The notes beneath the pieces were generated by a model. It did no database searches. It was not told the DNA's origin and saw nothing but the letters and a program-made list of their open reading frames with translations. Shown in pieces: positions 35,180-46,379 of a stretch of DNA of 64,000 nt (the first letter of the stretch is position 1; the number at the start of each line of letters is the position of its first letter). The position numbers were made by a program, and so were the translations under genes. The stretch is from the NCBI RefSeq assembly GCF_026914265.1, contig NC_069125.1:9093117-9157116 (forward strand). Direction: 5' to 3'. The DNA is from Mya arenaria (Eukaryota > Mollusca > Bivalvia > Myida > Myidae).

Positions 35180-36500
35180 ATTAACAATTTGCAGATATGA
35201 ACAAGTCGATGAAAGAACTGAAAGGAGGTCAAGACTGCGAAAGTTATGCACATACAAAACTGCAAGGTGTTAATTACGAGCAGCACATCGTGAATGGGTG
35301 TTAGATTACAACAAAACTATTGAAAATGAGCTACAAGAGACTGCTGAAGTTCATAACGATGCATTTTGGAAAATAAAAAGAGACGAAAGAATAAACCGAC
35401 GGAAAAACAACAACATTTTAAATGGTTTTTGATGGAATATGTGTAAAGGCCTTGAAGATATTAACAATGGTTGGAAGATGTTCTTTGACAGCTTGTATAT
35501 TCCTTCGGATGTGTTAAATGACAATCATCTTTCTAATATTTAGGAAAAACTGAAAACGATAAACGAAGCAATTAAATCATCACACGGCAGTGTTATGAAT
35601 ATACTAGAGAATGACATTAAAGCAGAACTTGAAACTGTGAAAATAATAAGGGTTGTGCATATGATGTTATATATTATGATCACATTAAGTACGGGGCCCC
35701 TATATTTCTCGATCTCTTAAACAAATTGTCTTCAAGCATGGCAAAGTTAGGCCATTGTCCAGTCGAAATAAAATAGGGGATAATTATGACCCTTTCAAAG
35801 GCGAAAATAAACACAAAAACAATTACAGAGCGAATTCATTATGCTTCACAATTCTAAAGCTATATGTAACGGTTAAAATAAACATATCAGGATATCATAA
35901 TCAACATATATAACAATATCCATATACAAGGATAACAAGTCGGGTTCCAAAAAGGTTTAAACTGATAAATATGCTTACATGTACACATACAGCTGTGTCC
36001 GAACAAACAACATCGTGCCAACGTGGTTCCAAATACCAAAAGGGGCGAGGCAAGGTCAGTGTTTGAGATATTTTATTATTTCATCTACATAAATAATTTA
36101 AATAGAAAAACTCGAATGCCATGGCAGTGATCTTAAAATACATGACGCTGCTTGTCCTACAGTAGCGGGCAACATGATGCTCTCGCTAACACCGAAAGGC
36201 CTTCAATTGATGATGGATGTTTGTTCTGAAAACTCGAAAATGGATCGGTATGAATTCAGTCAAAATAAATGTACAGTTATTGTATTAATGATAAACAGAG
36301 TGACTACAAAAGGTGCGAAAGGCAATGGTCAATTTGTAACGCAGAAGTAACGGAATCCATACCCTACAAAATACCTTTGAGTACTTACAAATACATAAAA
36401 CGACATTTAGTTAATCGGTCGCCTCACGTAGTAAAAGATGACGTCGCATGTATTTGAGCTTAATTGATTATGGCTTAAATGACAAGCCAATGCATCCGCT
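35180..36500 (+). mobile_element. LINE relic with reverse transcriptase remains
   Basis: Plus-strand fragments in several frames read as LINE ORF2: a linker (HNDAFWKIKRDERI, NNGWKMFFDSLY), the start of the RT fingers (AYDVIYYDHIKYGAP) and the palm region (WFQIPKGARQGQCLR, then a decayed catalytic region followed by LQLMMDVCSENSKM). There are many interruptions, so it is long dead. Confidence 0.7.
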
Positions 36501-36535
36501 TGCTATAGAAAACTTTACCCTAGCACTGTGATTTC

Positions 36536-36616
36536 GATGATCTTATAGGTCACTCCATAGCTCGCTTCCGTAGAGGGCCTACGGATGCGAGTTATGGAGT
36601 GACCTACAAGATCATC
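36536..36616. repeat. fold-back hairpin, 38-base arms
   Basis: Left arm 36536-36573 and right arm 36579-36616 are inverted copies with 3 mismatches and a 5-base loop (AGGGC). The arm core is TAGGTCACTCCATAGCTCGC. It sits at the end of the LINE relic. Confidence 0.9.
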
Positions 36617-36619
36617 ATA

Positions 36620-37572
36620 TATTGGCAGTTAAACAAGCACACAAAATATGTGTGAATCATATGCAAAATATGCCAGGATATGTACATGAAAAATGATAGC
36701 TTTAAGTTTTACTTATAAGAAACATATATAGACAAAATAAAATTATTATTTTTCGGACAATTATGCCGTACTGACCACACAAAACGATAAAAAAAACATA
36801 CTGTAAAAACGACTATGCAAATTGCAAGAGAACCAAGTGGAGTATTTTAAAACTCGTGTGATAATACATATGCTGAAATATGTTTTATTACAATTATTCT
36901 GTATCTAGGGTTTCTGTAAGGGTAAAAAGGGTGGAGAATTAATTACAAAATGGTTTCTATGGCAGCAACATCCGGATACTTTACCGTTGTGCATATGTTT
37001 TGTATTTCATTTTCTTTTTAATATTACAGAAATTCGCTGTTATAGTGATAGCGATAAAGGTTTTGGTGTAACAAGGTTCTTATTAAGTTGTATAAAGTAT
37101 TTCATTATGTTTTCTATTTTCTATATTTGAATATTTAATTCTGGACAACTGATTATTTGGATTATCGAAAAATCAGAATCAGAAGAAGGAAAGGAGCAGC
37201 TATTGTTAAGTGCTTGGTGTTTGACCATGTGGTGTTTGAAAATAAGGAAGAAATAATGTAAGCGAATAAAAAAAACATCAACAGATAAACTTTATGAGCA
37301 ATAATTTCATATTTCTCATTTGCAACGGTAGTATACGAAACTACGCATTGATAAAGGCTCATGTAATGTGAAATAACAAGGACGATCGCTGACAGTAAAA
37401 CATAGTTGACCTCATATGCCGTATGTTGACTCTAATGGTCTTATCAAATGTTCCCTATTACATGATTTGTTTTTACTGCATTCCGAGGTTGCATTATCGT
37501 GCCATATTTGATATATGTCTTCATTGAAACAAAGTCCGTAAAGGCCTTACTTTGCGTACATAACTCATCGTC
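36620..37572. other. 5' flank of apextrin-2
   Basis: Several blocks are shared with the 5' flank of apextrin-3: GGTTTCTATGGCAGCAACAT (36953) against 45640, and AAAGGAGCAGCTATTGTT (37190) against 45850. The TATA-like box of apextrin-3 is not kept here. No other gene seen. Confidence 0.5.
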
Positions 37573-40500
37573 ATGGGACGGACCTTCTTTATACCGGTGC
37601 TTTGCATATTGTTTCGATGCGTTTTTACATTGTCATCATCGGAGGCTCCAGCAGGTAGGGACTTTAATAACACCCACATAACACGAATACCGCAACACAC
37701 TCGTGATTTAGTTTTAATTACACTTCCAACATCACTTGAAATAAGAGAATATATTTACATGATTTTTGCTCAGATGAAGCATTAGGTATGTATTGTATGA
37801 ACTTACAATCACAATGCATTTAAACAAGTTTAAGATAGTCAAAGGTCATAACATGAGGAGAGAGCTGTTTGTATAGAGCAATGCATGATGTTCAGCTCGA
37901 TTAACTGATTTTGTAAATTGAAATGGTTCTCTCTAATAAAAGTCCCTGTTCCAGGAATCTTAATTTTGATGATTAGAATATTAATGACATTATTATATAT
38001 CGATCGCTTATGACCTTTTTCATTTGCTTCGAGATAGTTGGTAGTATAAGTTGTGCAAATTTGTTCGAATTATTTTTTGAAGCAATTGAAACTATTTCGA
38101 CATACCATTAAATAGGGATACTTTTCAACCAACTGTTTAATTAATTGCTACATTTACGCGCTTAATCATTAAGGTTCATTTCCATTCATTAAACATTTTT
38201 AGACTACCCGCTTGAAATACCAGTCCCGTGGCCTTCGGGAACCTACGGACTTATCAAAGCCCGTTCGGGATGTCCTGGCGACCAAGTCAACTGGCAATCG
38301 GGTTGGAGATATCAGGATACCGAGGATCATGGCACGAGTAACAGATATAGTGACTATATCACGTACTATCTGGCAGGTAAGGCGTTCTCTTCATATTGAT
38401 CAGAACACTTGTAAAACAGCTGTAATATTTGTTGTGTAATAAATTGATGTTGCATTGCGTATATTAATTATAACTTTATCTATTAAAGTACATTCAATTC
38501 CATAATCAGTCTTAAAGTATTGTATTGAAGAAGCAAATATTTCAGGTGACTTTGGATCAAACATCAGAACAGAATTCTGCATCAAGACTCGCAGTACCAC
38601 GTCAGATATCCTGAGTAGATGGCCAGAGGGCTCATACTGTATTCTGAAATACATAACTTGCCCGAATGGTAGGTAGTCGACTCGATAATATTTTAAATAA
38701 TATCAAACAAATTTGATGATATGCAGAATTGTGATATGACTTGAATCGAATTTAATTTTATTATTTTAAATTTTACTCACGGAAGGAATAACAGGGTTTG
38801 AAATTGTATCCACTGAAGAAAAATATGAGAAATTGAGTAAGACCACAATGCGATTAATAGAATGGTTGATTTTTTCAACGCATCAATGGTCTTAATTTGA
38901 AGGAAGCCATTGACAGTAATACATAGATTATACAAACTACACTAAATAGCGCAAGTTGTATTTCGTAACCTTTATATTATTTGCGATCGATCATCAACAT
39001 GTGAATGTTACTATTCAGAATAGTTAGCATGGAATTGTTATAACTTTACATACTATAAATTATCGTATCACCTCTACGAGGCTGTTATTAACTAGTATAT
39101 CGAATGATTGACTTTCCAAATGATTTATTATTGGTTGTAATGCGATGTATAATTTGGTTTGGAAAGTGGTCAAAGGTTACTTGTTAATTCGAGGTCTTAC
39201 AGAGTGCGATAGTCCTTAATTTAAATATTTTTAATTTTTTGACTACTGGGGCCATGATAACGAACAGACTCAAGTCCGAGTCTAGACTCAAATACGGATA
39301 TGCACTTTAATGATATCAAAACAAATATTGTTTTCCTTTCGTTTTTACGAAAATAAGGATTTGAAATTTAGGAATTTGAAAAAATAATAAAATTCATCAA
39401 TTTACAACATCAATACTCGACTAAAAGTTCAGTTACAATGGAATGAGGATTAGCAGTTTTGCCTCTTCAGTCTGAACTCAGACTTACGACTGTGCATAAT
39501 CATGGCATCAAGGCCTGTCAGACCTGTTTGCGGTGCTCTAGCTACTAAATTCAAATGTCAATATCTGACCCTATACAACGCGAACGAGCCCAATTTCACG
39601 GTAACATTTACGAGTACATGCAACAAATGCATTTTTAGGAGAACCGCAAACGTAGAAAGTATTAGAAATCATCGTGGATATAACAAATACCGAGTTAAGT
39701 TCGTGTTCCTATCAACGAATTTTTAGAAGTCTTGAGAAAAAATTGTAAAGAGTTATGTTAAGTAGAAACTTTCGGATAAAAAATAAGCTGAATAAATGTC
39801 ACCTTTGAAACTCAGATTTCCAGGAGGGGTATATTTACTGGGACGACGAGGATCACGGAAATGCTAACGATAAGTGGGGCGTCATGCCAGATGGGAATTA
39901 TGGTGCAAACACTCGCATCGACTACTGCTGCAGGTACGCCATTCACGTTTTGCAGATTGCATCAAAATAAAGGAACAGTTAAAAAGCCCTTTTTTACGAT
40001 GTTTTAGAAATGTTTGGTAAATCGCAGAATGATGGTGTCAGAGACACGTTCATATGTACACATTACAAATCGTAAACAGTAGCTACTTTACCGTGAATAC
40101 ATGAATTAAAATATTGTCTTTTTATTTTTTTACAAACTGTTTTTTTTTCTCGCAACACATTTGGCAGTTACAATGATCGTTATTTTCTTAATAATGGTGC
40201 ATCAAAAGTATAATATACTCACTGTTTGAAACAGTATACAATTTTTGACATTTGACCGTTTGATTGTAAAAACATAAACACAAACAGTCCTGAGCAGACA
40301 CCATTTCTAATAAAACGTCATAAAGTTCTTGGCGCTGTTCAAATGAGACCTTATTTCTTGGATTGACTGTTGAGTGCTACTGACGTAAGAAGTCATTTTT
40401 TTGTTGTTGTAAACAAAACCGTTCTTTTTTTAATTTATTTGCTGAAGAAGAGTTCCAGTTGGCTCTTGAATATAAAAATGGTTTTTATAAATATAATTCT

Positions 40501-42679
40501 GCTCATATATACACAGTATCTTTCAACGCAATGCTGCCTTGATAAATTTGAACTTGATGTGTATCCGGACAGTACTGTCTTCGGACTCAACGCAGTTTCT
40601 TTTTGTTCTCCTTGTTGTATAACATTTGGTCAGCTGACATTCTATGAACACTTTATAAAATCGTATCATATTACATCTAGAAGAAACTACACATGTAATC
40701 TGACTCTCAGTTGTTGCGATTCCAAATGGATAAGGACCACGTTACTTCTCTCTGGAGACATTCATCCATGTCCGGACCTGTTCCAAACTTTGATGCTTTT
40801 TTCTCAGTATTCGCAGTTTAAGTAAAGAGGGCTTCACTTCATTTACCTTAATATTAGAAGTTTGCTTCTTAAAATTGATGAAGTTCGTTTGATTGCCAAG
40901 CACGAAAACGCTGCCTTCATTGGCTTGTCTGAAACGTAGTTCGACGACATTGTTTTCAACTCAGACATTTCGATAAACAATTACTTCATTCATCGTTAAG
41001 ACAGGAATCGCCATGTTAGGGGCGTGATCATTTAAATTAGAAGTGACATGGCAATCAATACCCGGGAGGACCTAAACCACGAGGAGCTGGAAGCAACTTT
41101 TGTAGACATTATTCTGCCAAAGATTAAGCCTATATTATGTGGTGTTATGTACCGGCCGCCTAAACAGACAAACTTTTATGAAGTTTTAGATTCAGTGTTT
41201 TTATCTTGTCGAAATTCAATGTTTATGAAACAATACTTTTAGGTGATTTTAAAATCAATGTATATCCACAAGTAAATGCCGTTTGGTCAGAGCTTTGAGG
41301 CCATTTTGTGGCCTATTCAGTCTTTCACAGCTGATAAATGATAACACAAGAATTTCATCTGTATCATCTACAGTCATTGATCTGATTTTAGTATCTGACC
41401 CCCAAAGTATTTCTCACAGTGGTTGTCTAAGTGACTATTTTATAATCTATTGCACTAGAAAAGTGACACGTGATTTTATAGGAAAACACAATTCTGTAGA
41501 AATTAGATCTTTAAAGAGTTACAAGAAGGAAGCATTTCAACAAAGTCTCATTGGCACTGATTGGAATGATGTTTTACTAAGTGAATATGCAAATATTGCT
41601 TGGAATAATTCTACAACCATTTGTTTGTCAATTTTGAGTTACATTGCTCCTGTGAAATAGGTCCGTATTAAACAACGAACATAAGCTTTGGTTGATAATG
41701 AAGTTCAGTGTATTTAGGGCAGGTATTAAGCATTTAAAAAAAAACAAACAGATGAAAACTTATGCACATTTAGAAAATTGAGAAATAAGGCTCAGACTTG
41801 AATTGCAAACGCTAAAATGAATTATTTTAAGAATACCCTTGAAAACAACAAAATGACTCAAAGTCTTTGTGGAATAGCCTTTAAATATTAATGATGCAAT
41901 TTGCTTTAATGAATTGAAAGTTGCAGAAAAATTTAATCCATTTAACACGTCCGTTACTGCTAAACTCGGCGGCTTATTTGTCACTGCTCTAGGAATAATT
42001 TATGGGACGTGTCTTTTTTTTCAGATATAAAGTTACGTTCATGCCCTAGCACTCCCCTCCGATTTAATTGTCCAAGGTTGCTTTTTATTTCTATAAGGGT
42101 AAATAAAATCAAAAGAATTACGCCTTTAATACAGCCTTTCGGATAAGAAATTGTTAAAACATCCCTGGGGGAGTACCTCTACCCCTGGGAGGGGCGATCA
42201 TCAAATGTTTTTGCCCCTTAGTTATGGCCCCGCTTACGTCAAATGCTGGATCAGACCCAGTTCATGTGCATTATATGACTAACTTACCCAGCCCGGTATT
42301 TTGTTCAAATTGAATGTTAGATTGCACAAGCAATTTGGTCAGCATCTCGGGTAAAATACAAAATCTACAAAGGAAGCTTATACCTTTCCTTTTAAATATA
42401 ATGGATCCTTTCTATCATCTTTACAGAAACGACTCGCTGCATAACGAGGCAATTTCGCTACCGACGGACCGGCCGTTCGTTCTGATGCGCTTCGGAGGCA
42501 CATGCCAGTTGGTCGAAGGAATGGACGCGCGTGACTTACACATTCGTTGGGATGACGACGACACGGACAACAACGACTCAGCCGACGGAATGCATCCGGA
42601 CGATACGGACGCAAATCAAAATCACGAGTTGCATTTCTGTTACTACCAGTCATCGGGTCACGGGTTTATCATAGGATAA
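37573..42679 (+). CDS. apextrin-2: secreted ApeC-only protein (5 exons)
   Basis: Exons 37573-37654, 38203-38376, 38546-38668, 39816-39933 and 42427-42679 join with phases 1, 1, 1, 2 and encode 249 residues. Residues 1-24 are a signal peptide (TFFIPVLCILFRCVFTL). The rest is one ApeC domain: PWPSGTYGLIK, GCPG, GWRYQDTED, EFCIKT, WPEGSYCILKY, YIYWDDED, YCCR, PFVLMRFGGTC, WDDDD, HELHFCYYQSSGHG. There is no MACPF part and no room for one between signal peptide and ApeC. Intron 4 (2.5 kb) holds a LINE in the same orientation. The protein should be secreted and by family may bind microbial walls; this is inference. AATAAA follows at 42791. It is the closest relative of apextrin-3, with matching exon lengths. 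Confidence 0.9.
40430..42010 (+). mobile_element. LINE, 5' half, in apextrin-2 intron 4
   Basis: Plus-strand frames show the N-terminal block of a CR1-like LINE (TTLLLSGDIHPCPD at about 40740), then apurinic endonuclease parts (AFIGLSET at 40915, CGVMYRPPKQTNFYE at about 41140, STVIDLILVSDP at 41365). Frames are broken several times and no reverse transcriptase follows, so it is truncated and dead. The matching intron of apextrin-3 lacks it, so it arrived after the gene duplication. Confidence 0.75.
42155..42270. repeat. dispersed repeat fragment shared with apextrin-3 intron 4
   Basis: Matches 50340-50510 (CGTCAAATGCTGGATC against CGTCAAATCTTGGATC) at the same place in the paralogous intron, so it was present before the two genes split. 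Confidence 0.5.
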
Positions 42680-42712
42680 TTTTTGACACAGTTGGCATTT
42701 GACCCGCAGGAT

Positions 42713-43025
42713 GTTTGTCAACGTTCGGAACTTAATTGGATGACCGCATGTTTCCTGTTTACATTTTGATAAACAAAATACCCTAAACTCAATAAAGTCT
42801 GACTGTTGTTTTTTCTTTTTATTTTTGTTATGAATGCTTCAGGATTGAATAAATTAATATAACATATTATGTGCTTTGTCAAAGTTCGGATCTTGATTGG
42901 ATGACCGCATGTTTCCTGTAAACATTTTGATAAACAAATTACCTTTAAATTCAATAAAGTCTGACTGTTTTTACTTTGTTATGAATGCTTCCGAATTGGA
43001 TAAATTAATATAACATATTATGTAA
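42713..43025 (+). repeat. tandem duplication of the apextrin-2 3' UTR
   Basis: About 160 bases (TTTGTCAA, GATGACCGCATGTTTCCTG, AATAAAGTCTGACTGTT, TAATATAACATATTATGT) occur twice in a row, at 42713-42870 and 42875-43025. Apextrin-3 has a single copy (50980-51125). Both copies keep AATAAA (42791 and about 42953). Confidence 0.85.
42791..42796 (+). terminator. poly(A) signal of apextrin-2
   Basis: AATAAA 112 bases after the stop; a second one lies in the duplicated 3' UTR near 42953. Confidence 0.5.
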
Positions 43026-43408
43026 TAGTGCTTATTAGTACGTAACACTATAGCATATCGAGTTTTAGTAGATAGAAGTCCAAACCTCTCGAAAGGTACC
43101 ATTCTCAAACCAATGCTCAGTATTAGCACAAGTGAAAACCTGGTATTGTACTAAGCACGGTGTGCTCCCACTTTCCCAACAGCTAATTTTTCTATAGAAA
43201 TTGAGGTTTGGGCGTGGGAGATGTAATGTCTGTTGTAGCAGTTTAGCTGATAATTGGCGAAAATTGATATACTGTGCTGAAAAAGTTTCGTTTCTAAAAG
43301 TGGTTCTTAGTAGTTCCTAGCCGCACCAATATATATATAATAATTTTTATTATGTATTTGTACTAGGGCTTAGTTGAATTTCAACATCCAATACATTTTC
43401 GTATTGAA

Positions 43409-45212
43409 ACGAGGCGAAAGAAGCTAAGCCCTTTACCTGCCCTATTTTGGCGGGATTCTCCGCATGGTCTGATTGTGAGACGTCGGATGTGTTGCTTGGT
43501 CTACAGCCATTCACTTGGCCAATCTTGGCCAGTCTGTCACAATAAATTAGAGTAAGACGTCTTGTACTTGAATGTATTTAAGATGGAACATAATTTGTAT
43601 ATAAACAACAACTGTGAATGACAGGAAACAAACGACCATGATTGTTCATAATATAACATATCGTTCAATTGATATGACGCTTTCATCGGATTAAATTTAA
43701 CCTCAATAACTAACTTTTTGGTTGGATTAAAACATTATTTATTTAAGGTAGTAATACATTAATCATTGAAACTGATGATTAAAGTAGAATGTAATTAAAA
43801 GTGAATTTAAATAATATTATAATGATGCTAACAAAAGCATAGATGTTAGATTTCTTGCATTTTTTTCTCAACGGTTATTTATGTGTCTAGCAAATCACTC
43901 ATTGGTTTTGGATGCTTATAGCAAGGCTGTTCATGTGCTATTTATAAATATTTCTACTCCAAATAATAATTGCAGTGACGAAAATAATGAATTTGTAAAT
44001 ATTGGAAAAGAGAACTATATTACATTGCAACACTGAAAAGTTTCGATAAAACATATTTAAGCATTTTGGATTGAAAGAAATGCACATGGCAACTTTGTCA
44101 ACGCCCTCTACAGTGTCATGATGCGGTCTTTCCCTTTGGACGAGGTATTGTACAACTTTTAAATCCACCATGCATGATGTTTTAGTAGAAACCTAGAAAA
44201 TAGCACGAGTGTTAACACTCATACGCAGGCAAGAAAGAAACATTATTTGAGAGGAATTAATTCCAATAGAAATGTTATTTCGAAAACGGATGATTTTCCA
44301 ATAAAACAAGTAGATCAATAAGAACGGACCTTGGATCGGAAATGATGCTACCCTGTGTCTTATCTAAGCCAGGGCTGTGGACGTTATTAGGGGACAAGGG
44401 ACAGAGAACTCTTACAGGACCATTGATCAAAGTTGGTAAACAGTCTTATATGTTTTCGCATAGATGAAATTTCAGCTATATACATGTAAAATTGAAATGA
44501 AATTGACGCACTTTATAACTTAATTAAGAGATAAATATCATAAAAAGGAAATTTCTTAAAGAAACATAAGGCATTCTCGATATCAAATATAATAAAACGT
44601 ACGTTTAAGACCTTTTCTCGGTAGTAGAACATGGAAATGGAAAGTCTGCGTTTAAGGAATAAGGACTACATTCCTTGGCATTAAGGAAAGGGACACATGG
44701 AGAATTGTTCAAATACAAACGGCATAAATTTAATAATCAAAAAATGTAACCGCCTCATTAGTGACAGCATCATTCTTGCTCTTTGCAGGTTCCGCTAATT
44801 TAAAGGATTCTGGTGGTTTCTTCATCGTTATCTATAAAGCATGTGGTGAAAATAAGTTAAACGTAATAATTGTCCTTTCCGAATACTCGTTCATCTGAGA
44901 TTTAGTCCCCGGAAGAAGAAAATACATATTATAAAGGGGGACGGATAATGTTGCAATGTTATATGTCTCCAGCTTCCCAAGAGATAGGTTTGGGTGACTT
45001 CCTCATCTAGCGGTAAACGATGCAAAATATGTTTCCATAAAATAGTCTTTTGGGAGACCATTCGAAATTCTTTACCTGTATTGTTCCCCTGTCCGCCATT
45101 ATTATATCCTTTCCTCTCCACAGGGCACCGCACCGCATGGAACGTAAAGTCAATGTTGTTTGACTGCTGCCTTTAACCCGGACATTATATCCGCCATAGC
45201 TGATGAACCAAT
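43409..45212 (-). pseudogene. ASPDH copy B, broken, exons 4-7 only
   Basis: Minus-strand relics correspond to ASPDH-A exon 7 (about 43548-43409), exon 6 (about 44420-44329, with the MAAAA stretch deleted), exon 5 (about 44850-44745) and exon 4 (45212-45076). Exon 4 has an in-frame stop where copy A reads Gly after QH, and exon 7 has lost about a dozen bases. Exons 1-3 are absent before apextrin-3 begins. Introns are also homologous to copy A. It is a duplicate of the 3' half that has decayed. Confidence 0.85.
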
Positions 45213-45417
45213 CTGTATGATTTTGTAGCAAATATGATATCGATATATACATAGTTTTAAACTTGCCGAATTACCGGGTCTTCTTCTATAGCGCTCGAAT
45301 TCTTGGGTCGCCATGTAGATTATTGGGACATATGTAGATAATTGGGACAGGGACCCAAAAGTGGCTAGACCCAACAACATTGTGTGGTTTTATCCATTCC
45401 TTTTATATAACTGATTC

Positions 45418-45536
45418 AGTTAAACTTGAATCTTAAAACTTGATATTTGGGTCCAAAAATGTTGCGAATATTCATTTACCGTAAATTTTAAACATTTTCG
45501 GACCCAATTATCATGTTTTAAGATTCAAGTTTAACT
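45418..45536. repeat. fold-back hairpin, 46-base arms
   Basis: Arms 45418-45463 and 45491-45536 are inverted copies with about 3 mismatches (core AGTTAAACTTGAATCTTAAA) and a 27-base loop. It lies between ASPDH-B and apextrin-3. Confidence 0.9.
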
Positions 45537-45845
45537 ATATATATGCAAAACACTATAACAGATAACCAAATATGTATTATCAAAACTGTTCTGGGTTTCG
45601 GCAAGGATACAAATGGCAAAACCTTAATTACCAGATGATTCCTATGGCAGCAACATCCGGATATGTTACTGTTATATATATTGTTTGTTTATTACATGAA
45701 TAAAATTCACAATGTTTTGTTTTGGTGTAACTAGATCTTACTATAGTTTTCAAAAATATTTCATCATTGTTATTTCTTCTATTTGTATATTTGAGTTTTA
45801 AATTCTGGATATCTGATTCTTCAGATTCTCGAAATTAATCCGAAG

Positions 45846-45854
45846 TATAAAAGG
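45846..45854 (+). promoter_or_regulatory. candidate TATA box of apextrin-3
   Basis: TATAAAAGG lies within a block (GGAGCAGCTATTGTT) conserved upstream of both ApeC-only genes. It is about 525 bases before the start codon, so a non-coding first exon or a long leader would be needed. Confidence 0.35.
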
Positions 45855-46379
45855 AGCAGCTATTGTTCATTGAATTGTGTTTGACCCGCTAACCTTATAC
45901 GAAAGACTTTCATCGGACTCTGTTAATGTAGTAAGAGATTTGCGGTGTTCAAATCCCTTTGCTGTCGAAAGGGTGGTTAATACGCAAAAATTGGATAATG
46001 AGAAAGAAATATCATAAACGAAAAAGGTGTTTCACGGGATACAGTTTACCTAATTCCATATATCCTTACTCGATTTGATAGTTTACGTATCTGCGCACTG
46101 ATTAAGGCTTTTTTATGTCAAATAACAAGGACCATTGTTGAAAGTAAAACGTAGATGAATATTAGGCAATATGTATACTCTTTTTATCTTATCTAACATT
46201 AATGTTTGCAGTGTAACGCTGCGCTATCGAACCCCATTTGATAAATGACTCGCCTGTATTTATCTTATCAAACGACCCCTATTAAATATTTTTTAGGTTG
46301 CGCTATCGTACCACAATTGATATAGCCTTCATTTGTACCAAGTCCTTTAAATTATTACTTTGCGTGAAACCTGACAGAC

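Noticed and set aside
38212-38439. 75-codon plus-strand frame
   Set aside because: Out-of-frame reading of ApeC exon 2 of apextrin-2 (38203-38376).
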